A stretch of DNA of 64,000 nt from Posidonia oceanica (GCA_037176725.1 JAZBRS010000035.1:43658001-43722000), one strand, 5' to 3'. Positions 35,067-46,060 are shown, numbered from the stretch's first letter. Translations and numbers: made by a program. Notes: a model not told the origin generated them from the sequence alone.

Positions 35067-36230
35067 ATGGGTTATCCTACTCTGGTCACCCCCATGCACT
35101 GCTCAGATGCCCTACGAGAGTGGATTGGCAAACTCACTGAAGCCGACTGCGAGAAGCTGCGCACATGGGGTATTCCATCCAAGCTTCTGACGGCAGCTGA
35201 CGTCAAAGTAAGCCGGCATCTCCTGTGCGCTGCTGCAAGGTTCCGGAAACCAGCGCATCATGTCTTTCGCTTTGGTAGGATAGAGCTGGCTCCCATGTTG
35301 GAGGAAGTGCGCCAGATCAACGGCTTCTCTAAGATCATGGGACCTACAGTCTTCATGAGGAGTGACAGGTACACTACGGTCCTAAGCCAACTGTCTGGGC
35401 TCTCTACCAAAAGCTGCCAACAAAGACTAATCTGCATCAACAGGCCCACGCCCCTGCTTTGCCTAGCATACTTTGATGCAATTATGGAAAAGCGTGCTGA
35501 ACTCGGAGACGAGTTGTGGCTCCAGCGATTCGTCACCAGCTTTCTAGGCGAGCTGATCTTCACGCATGGCCGGATGACAGTTGCAATAGAGATTGCTGAG
35601 GTTGCACTTGCAGTGGTGACCTGGCAGATTGACTTGGCACTAGTCGTCCTTGCAGAGACTTACCGCAGACTAGACTACATCGCACACCGCTGCCGCTATT
35701 TCCATGGCTGCGGAGCACTTGTGTAGATCTGGCTAGCTGCCATCGAAACATACTACAGCAGTGGCCATGCAAGGACCATCAAGAGCGTACCAGAAGAGTA
35801 CTAGAGGTTGTCTGAGCTGACGAATGATGCAGTAACTTGGTGTATCATCCCATCCGCAGCTGAGCCATTCACCGTCTTCTTCGATGCCCGCGACATGCGA
35901 CTCGTGGTGCTGCCAGGATTCACTGGGGGTGTGGAATACCACCCTATCCAAGTCATGCGGTAGTTTGGCTTCCGACAGGGTGCCTTTATTGATAGCACTG
36001 CGCCCAGGCTCATGCAGACCTACCCTCTCAGCACAACGGCAGCCATAGCAAAACTAGCTGATCTAATGCGGCATGGAGTGAAGTCTACGGACATCGTAGC
36101 TATGAAGGGCTCAGGATGCACTCCTGAGTATGTCGTTGAGGTGCAGGGACTCTGGCCCATCAGCAAGATCCCTCCTGGCGCCCCCCAGTTCCCTGACACC
36201 CGGAAAGCGAAGAAGGCTCGACTCAACTAG
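35067..36230 (+). pseudogene. Plant-mobile-domain-like (PMD/DUF7745-like) ORF of element B, with three stops
   Basis: A 387-codon frame runs from ATG 35067 to TAG 36228-36230. MGYPTLVTP at the start matches C's MGFPTLLTP, supporting this start. Features of the plant mobile domain family are visible: a region near residue 60 reading LLCAAARF, then HHVFRFGRIELAPMLEEV (C: TELTPTLEEV) near residues 65-85, like the TPTLEDV core of that family. The middle has LGELIFTHGRMTVAIEIAEV and HRCRYFHGCGAL. PMDs are plant proteins known both as host proteins (MAIN/MAIL1) and in transposons; this copy's function is unknown. Three in-frame TAGs (35724, about 35802, 35961) break it. The family call is by motif, not by search. 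Confidence 0.7.
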
Positions 36231-36663
36231 GCATCTGTGCAGTTGCTTGTTTGTTTAGCTTTTTTGAATCATGCTGTATCTTTTTTGGCCTAGTAGAGGC
36301 ATGTAACCAGAGATTCACCCAATACAAAGACGTTTCACGCCATTTGTTTGTATTGCATGCCCTGCCTATTGCATAATTTCTCCTGCCAGGATGTTGCAGG
36401 ACCCGCATCAAGCACTTCAGAGCGTTAGCCCATGCGAGCAGCCCAGCAAGAGATCTAGAGTAGTTCCCCCCACAAGCCCCATGCAACCCGTAGCCTCAGC
36501 AAGGGAGTTGCAGCAAAGCTCCCCCCGCGATCAACATGCACACAAGAACCTCTGCAGACCCATGCATCACCGCAAGTGCTTCTGCCTGGATCGCTCTAGG
36601 CTGGTATCCCTAACTACTCGTTTGGCAAACACGTCAATTTTGTCTGCATTTCCATGCTTTCTC

Positions 36664-36716
36664 GATACTAGGGGCACTTCGGCTGTCCCTTGGTATCATC
36701 ACTGATACCAGGGGCA
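36664..36716 (+). other. Conserved hairpin followed by a PPT-like box, after the mobile-domain ORF of B
   Basis: GGTATC (36692-36697) and GATACC (36704-36709) form a perfect 6-bp stem with a 6-base loop, followed by AGGGGCAT, which matches the PPT core at the 3' LTR. C has the counterpart with GGTGTC/GACACC, a paired T-A to C-G change, followed by AGGGGCATC (minus strand, 46609-46581). An upstream partner, GATACTAGGGGC (36664-36675), gives a second possible fold. Confidence 0.65.
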
Positions 36717-36771
36717 TGTTTTTAGCTACTCTCAGGTATCGCTCCCTCTCCCCTTTTCCTTCTTCTTGCAC

Positions 36772-38392
36772 GACTTCGCTCCGTGTAGATGAAGTCCTTC
36801 GCCCCGTGCGGACGAAGTCCTTCGCCTGTTTCCTCATGCGAGGTCAGGCCCACTTGCTTCCTCGAGTGAGGACAAGCCCTGCTTGGCTCTGTGTGGACAG
36901 AGCCCCTGTCTGTCTCCTCGGGCAAGGATCAGACCTGCTTGTTTCCTCGTGCGAGGACAAGCCCTGTGCAGCTCCGTGCGGATGGAGTTTCCCTGTTTCC
37001 TCAGGCAAGGATCAGGCTTGCTTATTCCTCGGCCGAGGATAAGCGTATGCGTGCCCCACTTGCTTCCTCGGACGAGGACAAGCCTTTTTTCTTTTCATGT
37101 GACTTCGCTCCATGCAGACGGAGTTACGGCTGCTTGCTTCCTCGGGTGAGGACAAGCTTCTTTCTTCTTGCCTTTTACACAACTCCACTCCGTGCGGACG
37201 GAGTCCCGCCTGCTTGCTTCCCCAGGCGAGGACAAGCCTTTTTTTCTTTCGCATGACTCCGCTCCGTGCGGATGGAGTCCCACCTGCTTGCTTCCTCGAG
37301 CAAGGACAAGTCTTTTTTCTTTTCGCGTGACTTCACTCCATGCGGACGGAGTCCCGCCTACTTGCTTCCTCCGGCGAGGACAAGCTTCTTTCTTCTTGCC
37401 TTCTGCGCGACTCCGTTCCATGCAGACAGAGTCCCGCCTACTTGCTTCCTCGGGCGAGGGCAAGCCTTTTTTCTTTTCGCGTGACTTTGCTCTGTGTGGA
37501 CGGAGTTCCGCCTGCTTGCTTCCTCAGGTGAGGACAAGCTTCTTTCTTCTTGCCTTCTGCACGACTCTGCTCCGTGCGGACGGAGTCCCGCCTACTTACT
37601 TCCTCGGGCGAGGACAAGCCTTTTTTCTTTTCGCGTGACTTCACTCCGTGCGGACGGAGTCCCGCCTGCTTGCTTCCTCAGGCGAGGACAAGCTTCTTTC
37701 TTCTTGCCTTCTGTGAGACTCCGCTCCATGCGGACGGGGTCCTACCTGCTTGCTTCCTCGGGCGAGGACAAGCCCGCTTGCTTCCTCGTGCAAGGACAAG
37801 CCCCTCTGCGACTTCGCTCCATGCGAACAAAGTCCTTCCTGTTTCCTCAAGCGAGGATCAGGCCCGTTTGTTTCCCTGGCCAGGGACGAGCCCCTGGGTG
37901 ACTTTGCTCCGTGCGGACAAAGTCCTCTATTTGTTTCCTCGGGCGAGGATCAGACTGCTGCTTGCTTCCTCAGGCGAGGACAAGCCCCCTTTGGATTCCG
38001 TCCGTGCGGAATCCCCCACTTGCTTCCTCAGGCGAGGACAAGCCTTTTCCGTCTCCGTCCGCACGAAGGTTGTGCTTGCTTCCTCGGGTGAGGAGAAGTT
38101 CTTCTCGAACCCTGTATGCTCGGAGTCCTTCCCTGTATCCTCGTGCGAGGATCAGCCCTTGGGTGGCTTCACTCCGGGCGGACGATGCCTATGCTTGCCC
38201 TCCCCCTTTCTTCCTTTCTTGTTTGCTTCCTCGAGTGAGGACAAGCTCTTCTAGGACCCTGTATGCTCAGAGTCCTTCCTTGTATCCTCGTGTGAGGATC
38301 AGCCCTTGCGTGGCTTCGCTCCGGGCAGACGATGCCCACGCTTGCCTTCCCCCTTTCTCTTTCTTGCTTGTTTTCTCAGGCGAGGACAAACT
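36772..38392 (+). repeat. Array of two alternating hairpins in the 3' region of B
   Basis: A unit of about 73-81 bp is repeated about eighteen times with decay at both ends. Hairpin I is CTTGCTTCCTCGGGCGAGGA followed by CAAG (stem TCCTCG/CGAGGA plus CTTG/CAAG). Hairpin II is GACTCCG, an inner CTCCGTGCGGA, then CGGAGTC. Paired changes occur in both: TCCCTGGCCAGGGA (37873-37886), CTTA/TAAG (around 37026-37039), GACTTTG/CAAAGTC (37900-37924), GACTTC/GAAGTC (36772-36796) and GGCTCTGT/ACAGAGCC (36885-36904). Open frames through the array reflect its period and are not genes. Confidence 0.85.
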
Positions 38393-38794
38393 GCTTCTGT
38401 TCCCCTACGGGCTGGTAGCCCTAACTGGTCGGTCAACAACCATCAAATTGTCTAGCCCCTTCGCTTGTTGGGATAGCAGCCCTAACTGCACAGATGCCAA
38501 GCCCGTCAGTCTTGTCAAGCGCCCCTTTTGTGAGCTCGGACTAATCACCGAACTCATGCATTGCACTGTATCTTTCTTTGCACCCTTTCTACATCAGCAC
38601 CGCATTCTTTTACTAACAACATTGCATGATAAATAACTGCATCGGCACGCATTGCATCTGCATTGGCACACATTGCATCAGCATCAGCATTCGCATCTGC
38701 ATCTGCATTATGGCTTCGAGTCATGATTTCCGGTGCATCTGCCGGGTAAATGACTCACGCCTACAGCAATTTGCGCTCCTGCCGGCGTCAGGTA

Positions 38795-38868
38795 GGGTGT
38801 CTTGTCTACCCTAAGCAGCGGTCTCGCTACGCTTGACCTCGCTCAGGGAGGGGCATCTGTAGACACCC
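38795..38868 (+). other. Inverted repeat enclosing the B polypurine tract
   Basis: GGGTGTC (38795-38801) is complementary to GACACCC (38862-38868) in the LTR start, with 60 bases between. GTCTAC (38804-38809) also complements GTAGAC (38859-38864). C has GTCAAC against GTTGAC at the matching place, so both sides changed together. The enclosed bases contain the PPT. Confidence 0.7.
38842..38857 (+). other. Polypurine tract of element B
   Basis: CTCAGGGAGGGGCATC lies directly before the 3' LTR start TGTAGACACCCC (38858). It is identical in C. It is the expected primer for plus-strand DNA. Confidence 0.9.
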
Positions 38869-38999
38869 CATTCCAACAGCCTGGAAGTTGGTGGTTTCTC
38901 ATGCAGGCTTGCTTGGACTCTGGGATGGCTCTCTTTTTCAGACTAACCCATTTCTACCCAAAACCAAACCTAAAACCCCACCTAAACCCCAAAACCATC
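38858..38999 (+). repeat. 3' LTR of element B, first 142 bp, cut by element C
   Basis: It aligns without gaps to 14351-14492 with 7 mismatches. It breaks after CCATC (38995-38999), where C's LTR begins. In the 5' copy the next bases are ACTTAAGCC, so these, preceded by the duplicated CCATC, should be found right of C outside the window. Confidence 0.92.
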
Positions 39000-41900
39000 T
39001 ATAGCAATCTCGATCGGAATCAGGCTCGCTATTAGCAGCGATTGGATCCGAGGAAGAGGCTCAACTAGAAAACACTTAAAATTGAGGAGAAAAGAGAAAG
39101 ATAAGACAAATCAGAGTCGCCACCATGTCTATTAACGGGAGACAAGGAAAACCGAGGAGATGCGTGAATTAACACGCAAAACCAAGCAAGAAATGCAAAG
39201 CAAAGCAATGCAAAAGAAAACAAATGCAAATGAATGCAAAAGAGATGACTCTAGCCTAGGATAAGGGCAGTATGGTCATTGCGGGCCAAAAGACAGGGCA
39301 AAGACTCCTGTTACGTGCGGGGAAGGTGTTAGGCACCCCCGACACGCCCGAGAATCGGTCTTTCTAGGCTTACGCTCGCATACACAAGGAAATGCATGAT
39401 TGAATGCCTATGTGCCTATAGATGCCTAAATGGATGCTCAAGGTGTGCTCTAAGTGGAGAGAATGCAAAGCAAGGAAGTAAACGTGCTGTCTAAGTGCTC
39501 AGCTACGCTGTCTGTGTTCCGAACCGAGCGAAACCTGGCTCGTGAGAAATCCAGGCAGTAAGCATCACAGCCCTATATGCAAATGCAAGCGAAAAAGCAA
39601 AACAACGGTAAAACCATGCAATGCAATCGACATGCAAAAGAAAACGGCGTAAAACACGCAAAACGAGGCGAAAAACAAGAAAGCGCGCAAAACGGTGCAA
39701 AAAGACAAGATCGGCACGCAAAACGGGCGAGAAAGCAAGGCGACACGCGAATCGGTGCAAAAGACGATGTCGGGCACGCAAAACTGTGCCAAAAGCAGGG
39801 CGAGCGCGCAAAACGGCGCGAAAGACAAAGCAGGCACGCAAAACGGTGCCAAAACGAGAGCGGGCACGCAAAACGGTGCCAAAAGCAGCGAGATAAAACC
39901 TCGGAAAAGCCGTGCGAATGCAAATGCAAGGAAAAGATTAGAAGCAGTAAAAGGAGAAGTAGAACAACGCATGTGTGAGAACAGGCGCTGTTCGGGGCCA
40001 CACAGAGTAGGTGTGAAGACCTACAAAGGGGAGAGTGAGCAAACGGGGGGATTACCACCTCTTTGCGACCGTTTCCCGCTAAACCGTTCCACGGTGTGTC
40101 TCGCACGCTGCCCAAAGCTCGCGATGCGATCGGATCATGGAAAAGGGGGAAGAAAGTCACATTAAGTGGTGAATCCAAGGAAAACACAACACAAAACACC
40201 CAAGAGTACGCGAAACAGGGATCTGAGTTGATAGACAAGAAGAGGAGGTCCTATTCTACATGCTCAAAGAGACAGAAATCGAAAACGAGGAAAACTATGC
40301 AAATGGCATGCAAATGAATACAATGCAGGAGTTCAGGAGGACATACCTGGAAATCCTGGAGCCTGATCTGAAATCTGCTTGGTCCATGCTGAAGAGCGCT
40401 TCGCTGCGGTCGCCTGGGCAGCTTACTTGAGGAGATCCAACGGCCGGATCGGAAGATATCGCAGCTTCAAGGCAGGAAGGGCAGAACAGGGAAGAAGAAC
40501 AGATCTAGGTGTTCAGGAGGTCCTAGGGGAGTACAAAAGGTCCTCCCAAGTGAAGGGGAGCTAAAGGTGCTTAGTGTGTGCAAAAGAATGCTAAAATGCA
40601 AGACTAAATGGATGCAAAATGCATGCAAAAGCAAGAAGAGACAAGGGGAAAAACCTGGAGAAGACAGGAGTTCAAAAGCATTTTCGAAAAAGAAAAGAGG
40701 CTAAATGCAAGTTTTCACAAAGGATGGGGTCCACAGACGAGGGTTTTGAAAACAGGAGAGGGCAGGGGGTTATTTTGCAAAAGATTGGGCTCAGAAAGTT
40801 ATTTTGAAAAGAGGATATGCATTGGAAGAAGTTTTGAAAGCAAAAAGAAATCAGAATGCAATTTTGGAAAAAACTGGGGTCTAAAGTGCAAATTTTCTAG
40901 AAAACAGGATTCTGGGAAGTCTGGGAATGCAAGTGGAGGGTCTACATGCAATTTTGTAAGCATAGGAGCTAAGATGCAACTTTAGGGGCAAAACAGTCTT
41001 TTTACATGATTTTTAAAGGATGCAAGGACCTATATGTGATTTTTGAATCATGCAGGGGTCAAATATGCAATTTTATATGGTAAACATGCTCTGAAATCAG
41101 AAGGCAGGACTGATGTGCAATTTTTTGAAAAAACAGGGTTGAAAATGCAATGCAGTAAGCCAAAATGCATGGAAAACAGTTACTGCACATTTAAAATGGA
41201 TCTACATACAACAATGCAAAACCATGAGGCAAAACATGCAATGCAGTATGCAAAAATCAAAATAAAACCTAAGTTACTACAGTGCAGAGGACCTAAATGC
41301 AAAATCAGAAACATGCAAGGGGCCAGAATGCAATATGATATGGTAAACTATATGCAATTAAATTAAATGAACTACTGCAGGACTTATGTGCAAAAATTGA
41401 AACCAGAGGGGCTGAAGCATAAAATTTTATAACTTGAAAGCACAGTAAATGGACCGGATTGAAAATACAGAAAAGCAGAAATACATTACGCAATTTAGCA
41501 TGGTTTTAAATAAAAAACATAGCAACTTAAATGATAGAAGGACCAGAATGCAAAAATGAAAGAACTTAGGCTAAGCATGCAATATTCACACAAAAACCAT
41601 ATAACTGAGAAAATAAAAGCACAGTAAATTACCGGCGGTGACCGTCACTGTAGCAGTGAACCACCGGCGGCCACCACCACCGGCACAGGAGGGCTGCGGA
41701 GGTGCGAGAGGGCGGAGACCATCACCGGCGACTGCACGGAGCTCTGGAGATCGTCGGGGGACCGTTCCATTGACTGGAACGTCCGGGAGACAGGAGGCCG
41801 GCGCCGGAGAAGAAGGACTGACCGGCGAGTTGCAGTCGGAGTAGGAGGATCGGAGCCATGCTTCTGGTTGGTGGAAAAGCATCAGAGGAGGGAGAGGGAG

Positions 41901-44612
41901 CGGGGGAGGTGAAGAATTACCTTTTCGCGTGTCTGGTGCGTCCTCCCGACCTCAGCAGTGCCGGAGCTGGTCGACGACGTCTGTCCGGTCGCTGCGGCGA
42001 TCACCAGCTGCCCGCGGAGGTCTGGATCTTCTCAAGGGGTGCTTCTGGTGCTTCTCGGTCGATCAGACGGAGGTTCTGCAGCTTGACAGAAGATCCGGTG
42101 CTTTTGGGTTCTCAGAAAGGAACCGGAGATGGAGGGAGGCTGTTGCTGCTCGTCGGACCTGGTGGAGCCTTCCGGGAGGTAGCTGGAGGTCTGGGGAGCG
42201 GTTCTGGATTGCTGGATAGCTGTTCTGGAGGCTGGGGAGTGGATTTGCTGAGTGGTCGGCTTTCTGATCAGAAGTTGGGACAGGTGTTTGTTGTGGAGTT
42301 TGTGGTCTGTGGTGGAGGATGGGGCTGAAGGTCATGTGCTTCTGAAAGGTGAAGTTCAGGCGAGTAATTTAGGAAGATTTGGGGAGAAATGGAGTTCAGT
42401 GGTGAAGGCAATTCTGAGATGATAAGTGGTGGGTTCAGTAGTGAAGTTTCAGATGAATTGGGGGTCGTTCTGAGGTGGAAAAAGCCGGGAAATGATGGAG
42501 GAAAGGCACTGATGTGCTGGGTGAATTTGGGGGATGAAAAGGAAGAGAATTGGATGCTGGAATGGGCTGGTCTCAGGGGAATGGAAAAGAGGAAGTGTTG
42601 CTGAAAATCAGAGGGAGAAGAAAGGGGAGTTTGCTTGGGAATTCTCTGGTTTTCTCAGCTCTCTCTCTTGGACGGCAAAAAGGCGATCAAGGAAGATTGA
42701 AGGGCTGGCTTTTATCAGGAGGAAGGCTGCCGGTGCGCGGGCTGGGATTTTTGAATTCAATCGGCGACGCACTGCAGCCGAGGAGATGGGTGCCGGCGAG
42801 ACGACGGGCATTGAATGCCTCCCGGAATTGGTGCTGAGACGGGAGAGAGCGGCGAGCTGCTGTGGATGATAAGGTGGAGGCTTGAAATTTGAATGGTGGA
42901 GGGAGCACTGCAGCAGGCCGCGGGAGGAAAAACGGAGGAGAAAATGCAGAAGGTTGAGGAAGAAGAAGGAGAACGACGGGCTGGGCTGCGGGCCGAAAGA
43001 AAAAAGAAAAAGAAATGAAGAAGAAAGGGAGAGACGGGCTGAATTGGGCCCAGCAAGGAAAAAGAAGAAAAGAAAAATGAGAAGAAAGAAAGAAAGAGAG
43101 GGAAAAGAAAGGAAATAAAATTAGGAAAAATAGATTAAAAATAAGCAAAAATACTAGAAAGGTTGTGTTGTGAATTGTGATTTTAATTAGATTTTTAATG
43201 ACCGTTTTGGGGTTAATTAGTATGTTTTGGGTTTGATTAGGGTTTTAGGGTTTTGGTTTTGCTTTTAATTAGTTTTCACTTGATTAAATGTTTGTTAAAT
43301 CTTTTAAATTGTTTTGTTAATTGTGTTTTTGTTGTTAAGTACTTAGGATGTTAATTAGGATTTTTAAGATTTATTTTTATATTAATTAGGATTGGTTTTA
43401 GGTTTTAAGTCTTAGTCTTCTAGGGTTTTCTTTTCTTAAGTCTTTCAAATTATGTTTTGATTTTCATTTGTTGATTTTTCTTGAAGTTTTTAGTTAGGTT
43501 TCTCTTGCCTGATTAGGTGTTTTTAGGTCTTTTAAATGTGTTTTTCTTTTCCTTTTAATTAAGTTTTTTAATTTGTTTTTTCTTAGGTTTGTTAGGTTAA
43601 GTCTTTTGCTTCTTTAATTACTTGTTTTAATGTTTGTTTTTTGATTCTTCTTTTTAGGGTTTGCTTTTTAATTCTTCTGATGGGGTTTTTACTCTTGGTG
43701 GGTTTTGATTTCATTTTAGTTTTTTTCTTGATTTTTCAGTGTTTTCTTTTGATTTGTTTTGCATTTTTTAGCTCACATGCTTGGTTTTCCTTTTAGCTTG
43801 ATTTAGTTAAGTTTAGGTTTTTAATTGCTTGTTTAATGTTTTTTAATTGTTTTTCTTAGAATTCTTGATTTGTTTCTTTTATGTTTTGGGGTTTTACAGA
43901 TTTTTAGGGGTTTTTATGGATTTTTGCAAGAGAAAGAAAGGGGAAAAGAGAAAGAAGAAGAGAAGGGAAAAAGGAAGAATAAAGGGAAAAGAGATGAGTT
44001 GAAGGAAAAGGATTTTTTGAAAATTAGGGAAAGTGTTAAAAATAAAGTAAAAATGGGAATAAGATAGAGGAAGGATAGAAGCACAAAGGGGGCCCACAGC
44101 CAGACCAGAGAAAGGGTAAGAAGGGGATGAAAAGAGAGATGATAATCTGGAGAGAGAGAGGAGAGAGAAAATGATAATCCCAGAGAGAGAGAAGGATAAT
44201 TTGAGTGAATGGAGGTCTTAAAGGTCTTGGAATGGGATGAAAATTGGTGAGTGGGCAGTCTAGGATTTGAGGTGTTGGTTCTGAAGTTTTGGCTTGATTC
44301 TAAGAAGGTTTTGGAGGGGTTTTAAGGTGTAGAAAAGGGGAGTTTTGCCTAGGTTTTCTAGGGTTTTTGGGAATGGTCTAATGTTTGAGATTATCTAAGT
44401 TCTTGGGTAGGTTTGCTGAGTAGGTGTTGGTGGGTTTTCCTATGGATTTTGGTCAGGTTTTGAGCTTGGGAAGAGGGGTAAAGGCTTAGGTCAAGTTGGC
44501 TGGTTCTGAAGGGTAAAAAAGAGGGTTAGAGTTTGGCTTGGTTTGGGTTTGAGTCCAGCAATCACTAGGAGGGCTCCAAGTGGTCCAAGCCTGCCAAGAT
44601 GGGGTGTCAACA
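39000..44612 (-). repeat. 3' LTR of element C (5613 bp, type II)
   Basis: The minus strand begins TGTTGACACCCC at 44612, next to the PPT, and ends at 39000, where TG is now TA (the 5' copy has TG at 60456). Going up the plus strand: conserved R/U5-like end with the GGTGTTAGGCACC hairpin (39325-39337) and GAGTCGCCA (39114-39122), hairpin minisatellite (39703-39895), TGCAATTTT-rich stretch (40680-41560), GC-rich block (41630-42880), purine tract, T-rich block, purine tract. Short open frames are repeated in both LTRs but show no domains. Confidence 0.93.
39703..39895 (-). repeat. Hairpin minisatellite of C's 3' LTR
   Basis: Units of about 30 bp pair across a short loop: GGCAC/GTGCC (39773-39790), CGCGC/GCGCG (39805-39820) and further GGCAC/GTGCC copies at 39834 and 39864. 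CGCGC/GCGCG against GGCAC/GTGCC is a paired change. One unit fewer is present than in the 5' LTR. Confidence 0.75.
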
Positions 44613-44679
44613 GATGCCCCTCCCTGAGCAAGGTCAAGCGGAGCGAGGCCGCTGCTCAGGGTTGACAAGACACCCCATC
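44598..44679 (-). other. Inverted repeat enclosing the C polypurine tract
   Basis: GATGGGGTGTC (44598-44608, in the LTR) and GACACCCCATC (44669-44679, internal) are perfect inverted repeats of 11 bases separated by 60 bases that contain the PPT. A second pair, GTCAAC (44606-44611) with GTTGAC (44661-44666), overlaps it. Confidence 0.8.
44613..44628 (-). other. Polypurine tract of element C
   Basis: The minus strand reads CTCAGGGAGGGGCATC and abuts the LTR start TGTTGACACCCC. It is the same 16 bases as in B. Confidence 0.9.
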
Positions 44680-45186
44680 TGATCGGCGGGAGCAGCGGTT
44701 TGCTATGGGCGTGAGCTACTTATTCGGCAGATGCACCGAAGATCGTAGCCTGTTGCCGCAATGCAAAATGCAGGGTGCAGATGGATGAATGCTAAGTGTG
44801 TAATGCATGCTGATGCAAATGCAATGCAAGAGTTAGACAAAAGTTAGCCAATTAGAGGAGAATGCTGATGCTGTGCAAGTGATGCCAATGATACTAAAGT
44901 AGTATGCAATGCTAGCTGAGAAGATGCAGAGATGATGCAAGAGAAAATGCTAAAAGGGCGCGATGTGGCGCAAGGATCTGGCAGGAAGGCCGGACTCGCG
45001 CGACAAAGCAAAGAAAAACAGGGTGCAGCTCGTCCCCGCCCGGGGAGCAAGCTAGCAGAAGAGAAAAGAGGGGTGTGAGGGGAGAGAGGCCAACTCTCGT
45101 ATCGCAAAAAAAAAAGAGGTGCATGACTTTGCCTTCCTGGGGCAAGGCCACGCCAAAAAAGGTGATAAGGTGACGGGCTTATCGTC
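44680..45186 (-). other. Non-coding stretch between the PPT region and the hairpin array of C
   Basis: No gene is visible. The first bases match B's region before its PPT (GAGCAGCGG-type words on the plus strand). Positions 44740-44960 are rich in ATGCAAATGCAATGC words. The rest is unique sequence up to the array. Confidence 0.4.
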
Positions 45187-46060
45187 CGGATAGTTTACGG
45201 TCCTATCAACCGGGAGTGATAGTTTAGGTTATCAGCCTAGAGTGATAGTTTAGGTTATCAGCCTGGAGTGATAGTTTAGGTTATCAGCCTAGAGTGATAG
45301 TTTAGGTTATCAGCCTAGAGCAGTTGTGAGTGATAGTTACTGGATATCAGCCGTACAACATGATTGTGTGGGATAGTTTACAGTCCTATCAACTGGCGGA
45401 TAGTTTACAGACCTATCAAGTGGCGGATAGTTTACAAACCTATCAACTGGCGGATAGTTTACAGACCTATCAACTGGAAGCCACAAACCATGAGTGATAG
45501 TTACTGGGTATCAGCCGTATAACGCAAATGCCGGATAGTTTACAGTCCTATCAACTGGAGCGATAGTTTACAGACCTATCAACTGGCGGATAGTTTACAG
45601 ACCTATCAACTGGCGGATAGTTTACAGTCCTATCAACTAGAAACGGCATTGCGAGGGACAGTTACTGGGGGTCAGCCGTATAACATGATTGCGCGTGATA
45701 GTTTAGGATATCAGCCTAGCAATAGTTTACAGTCCTATCAACTAGAACGATAGTTTACAGTCCTATCAACTGGCGGATAGTTTACAGGCCTATCAACTGG
45801 AACGCGCAATGATGAGGGATAGTTACTGGATATCAACCGTATAATGCAATTGCTGGTGATAGTTTAGGATATCAGCCTAACGATAGTTTACAGTCCTATC
45901 AACTGGAAACCGCAATTGCAAGGGATAGTTACTGGATGTCAGCCGTATAACACAACTGTGGGCCAACCATGGATCGGCCCAGATGATAGTTTAGGTTATC
46001 AGCCTGAGAGTGCTTGATTGTTGATAGTTTAGGATATCAGCCTGAGAGTGCTTGATTGTT
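45187..46060 (-). repeat. Array of 26-27 bp hairpins in the 3' region of C
   Basis: About thirty units of three kinds share one fold. First: GATAG, 9 bases, CTATC (e.g. 45426-45444), followed by AACTGGCG. Second: TGATA, 8 bases, TATCA (e.g. 45243-45260), followed by GCCTAGAG. Third: TGATA, GTTACTGGA, TATCA (e.g. 45331-45349), followed by GCCGTA. One third-type copy has GAC/GTC instead of GAT/ATC (45657-45673), a paired change. The place is equivalent to B's array, but the bases are unrelated. Confidence 0.85.

Larger units (their letters stand above)
14351..38999 (+). mobile_element. Element B: Tat-lineage retrotransposon with mobile-domain ORF, interrupted by a solo LTR and by C
   Basis: Order on the plus strand: 5' LTR (14351-17828), PBS (17830), leader, gag, protease/G-patch, pol, mobile-domain ORF (35067-36230), hairpin array, PPT (38842-38857) and 142 bp of 3' LTR. 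The two LTR copies match over those 142 bp with 7 differences (about 95%) and no gap. B sits inside D, carries a solo LTR in its leader, and its 3' LTR is cut by C; the rest of that LTR should lie right of C beyond the window. All ORFs are broken, so it is not autonomous. Confidence 0.9.

Noticed and set aside
37168..38254. Several overlapping open frames of 72-234 aa through B's hairpin array
   Set aside because: They arise from the repeat period and high GC; the products are repeats of the same peptide (LLASSGEDKP type) in several frames with no domain.
41586..43148. Open frames of 68-156 aa in the GC-rich part of C's LTR, repeated at 63072-63821
   Set aside because: They recur only because the two LTRs are copies; frames overlap on both strands and show no recognisable domain.
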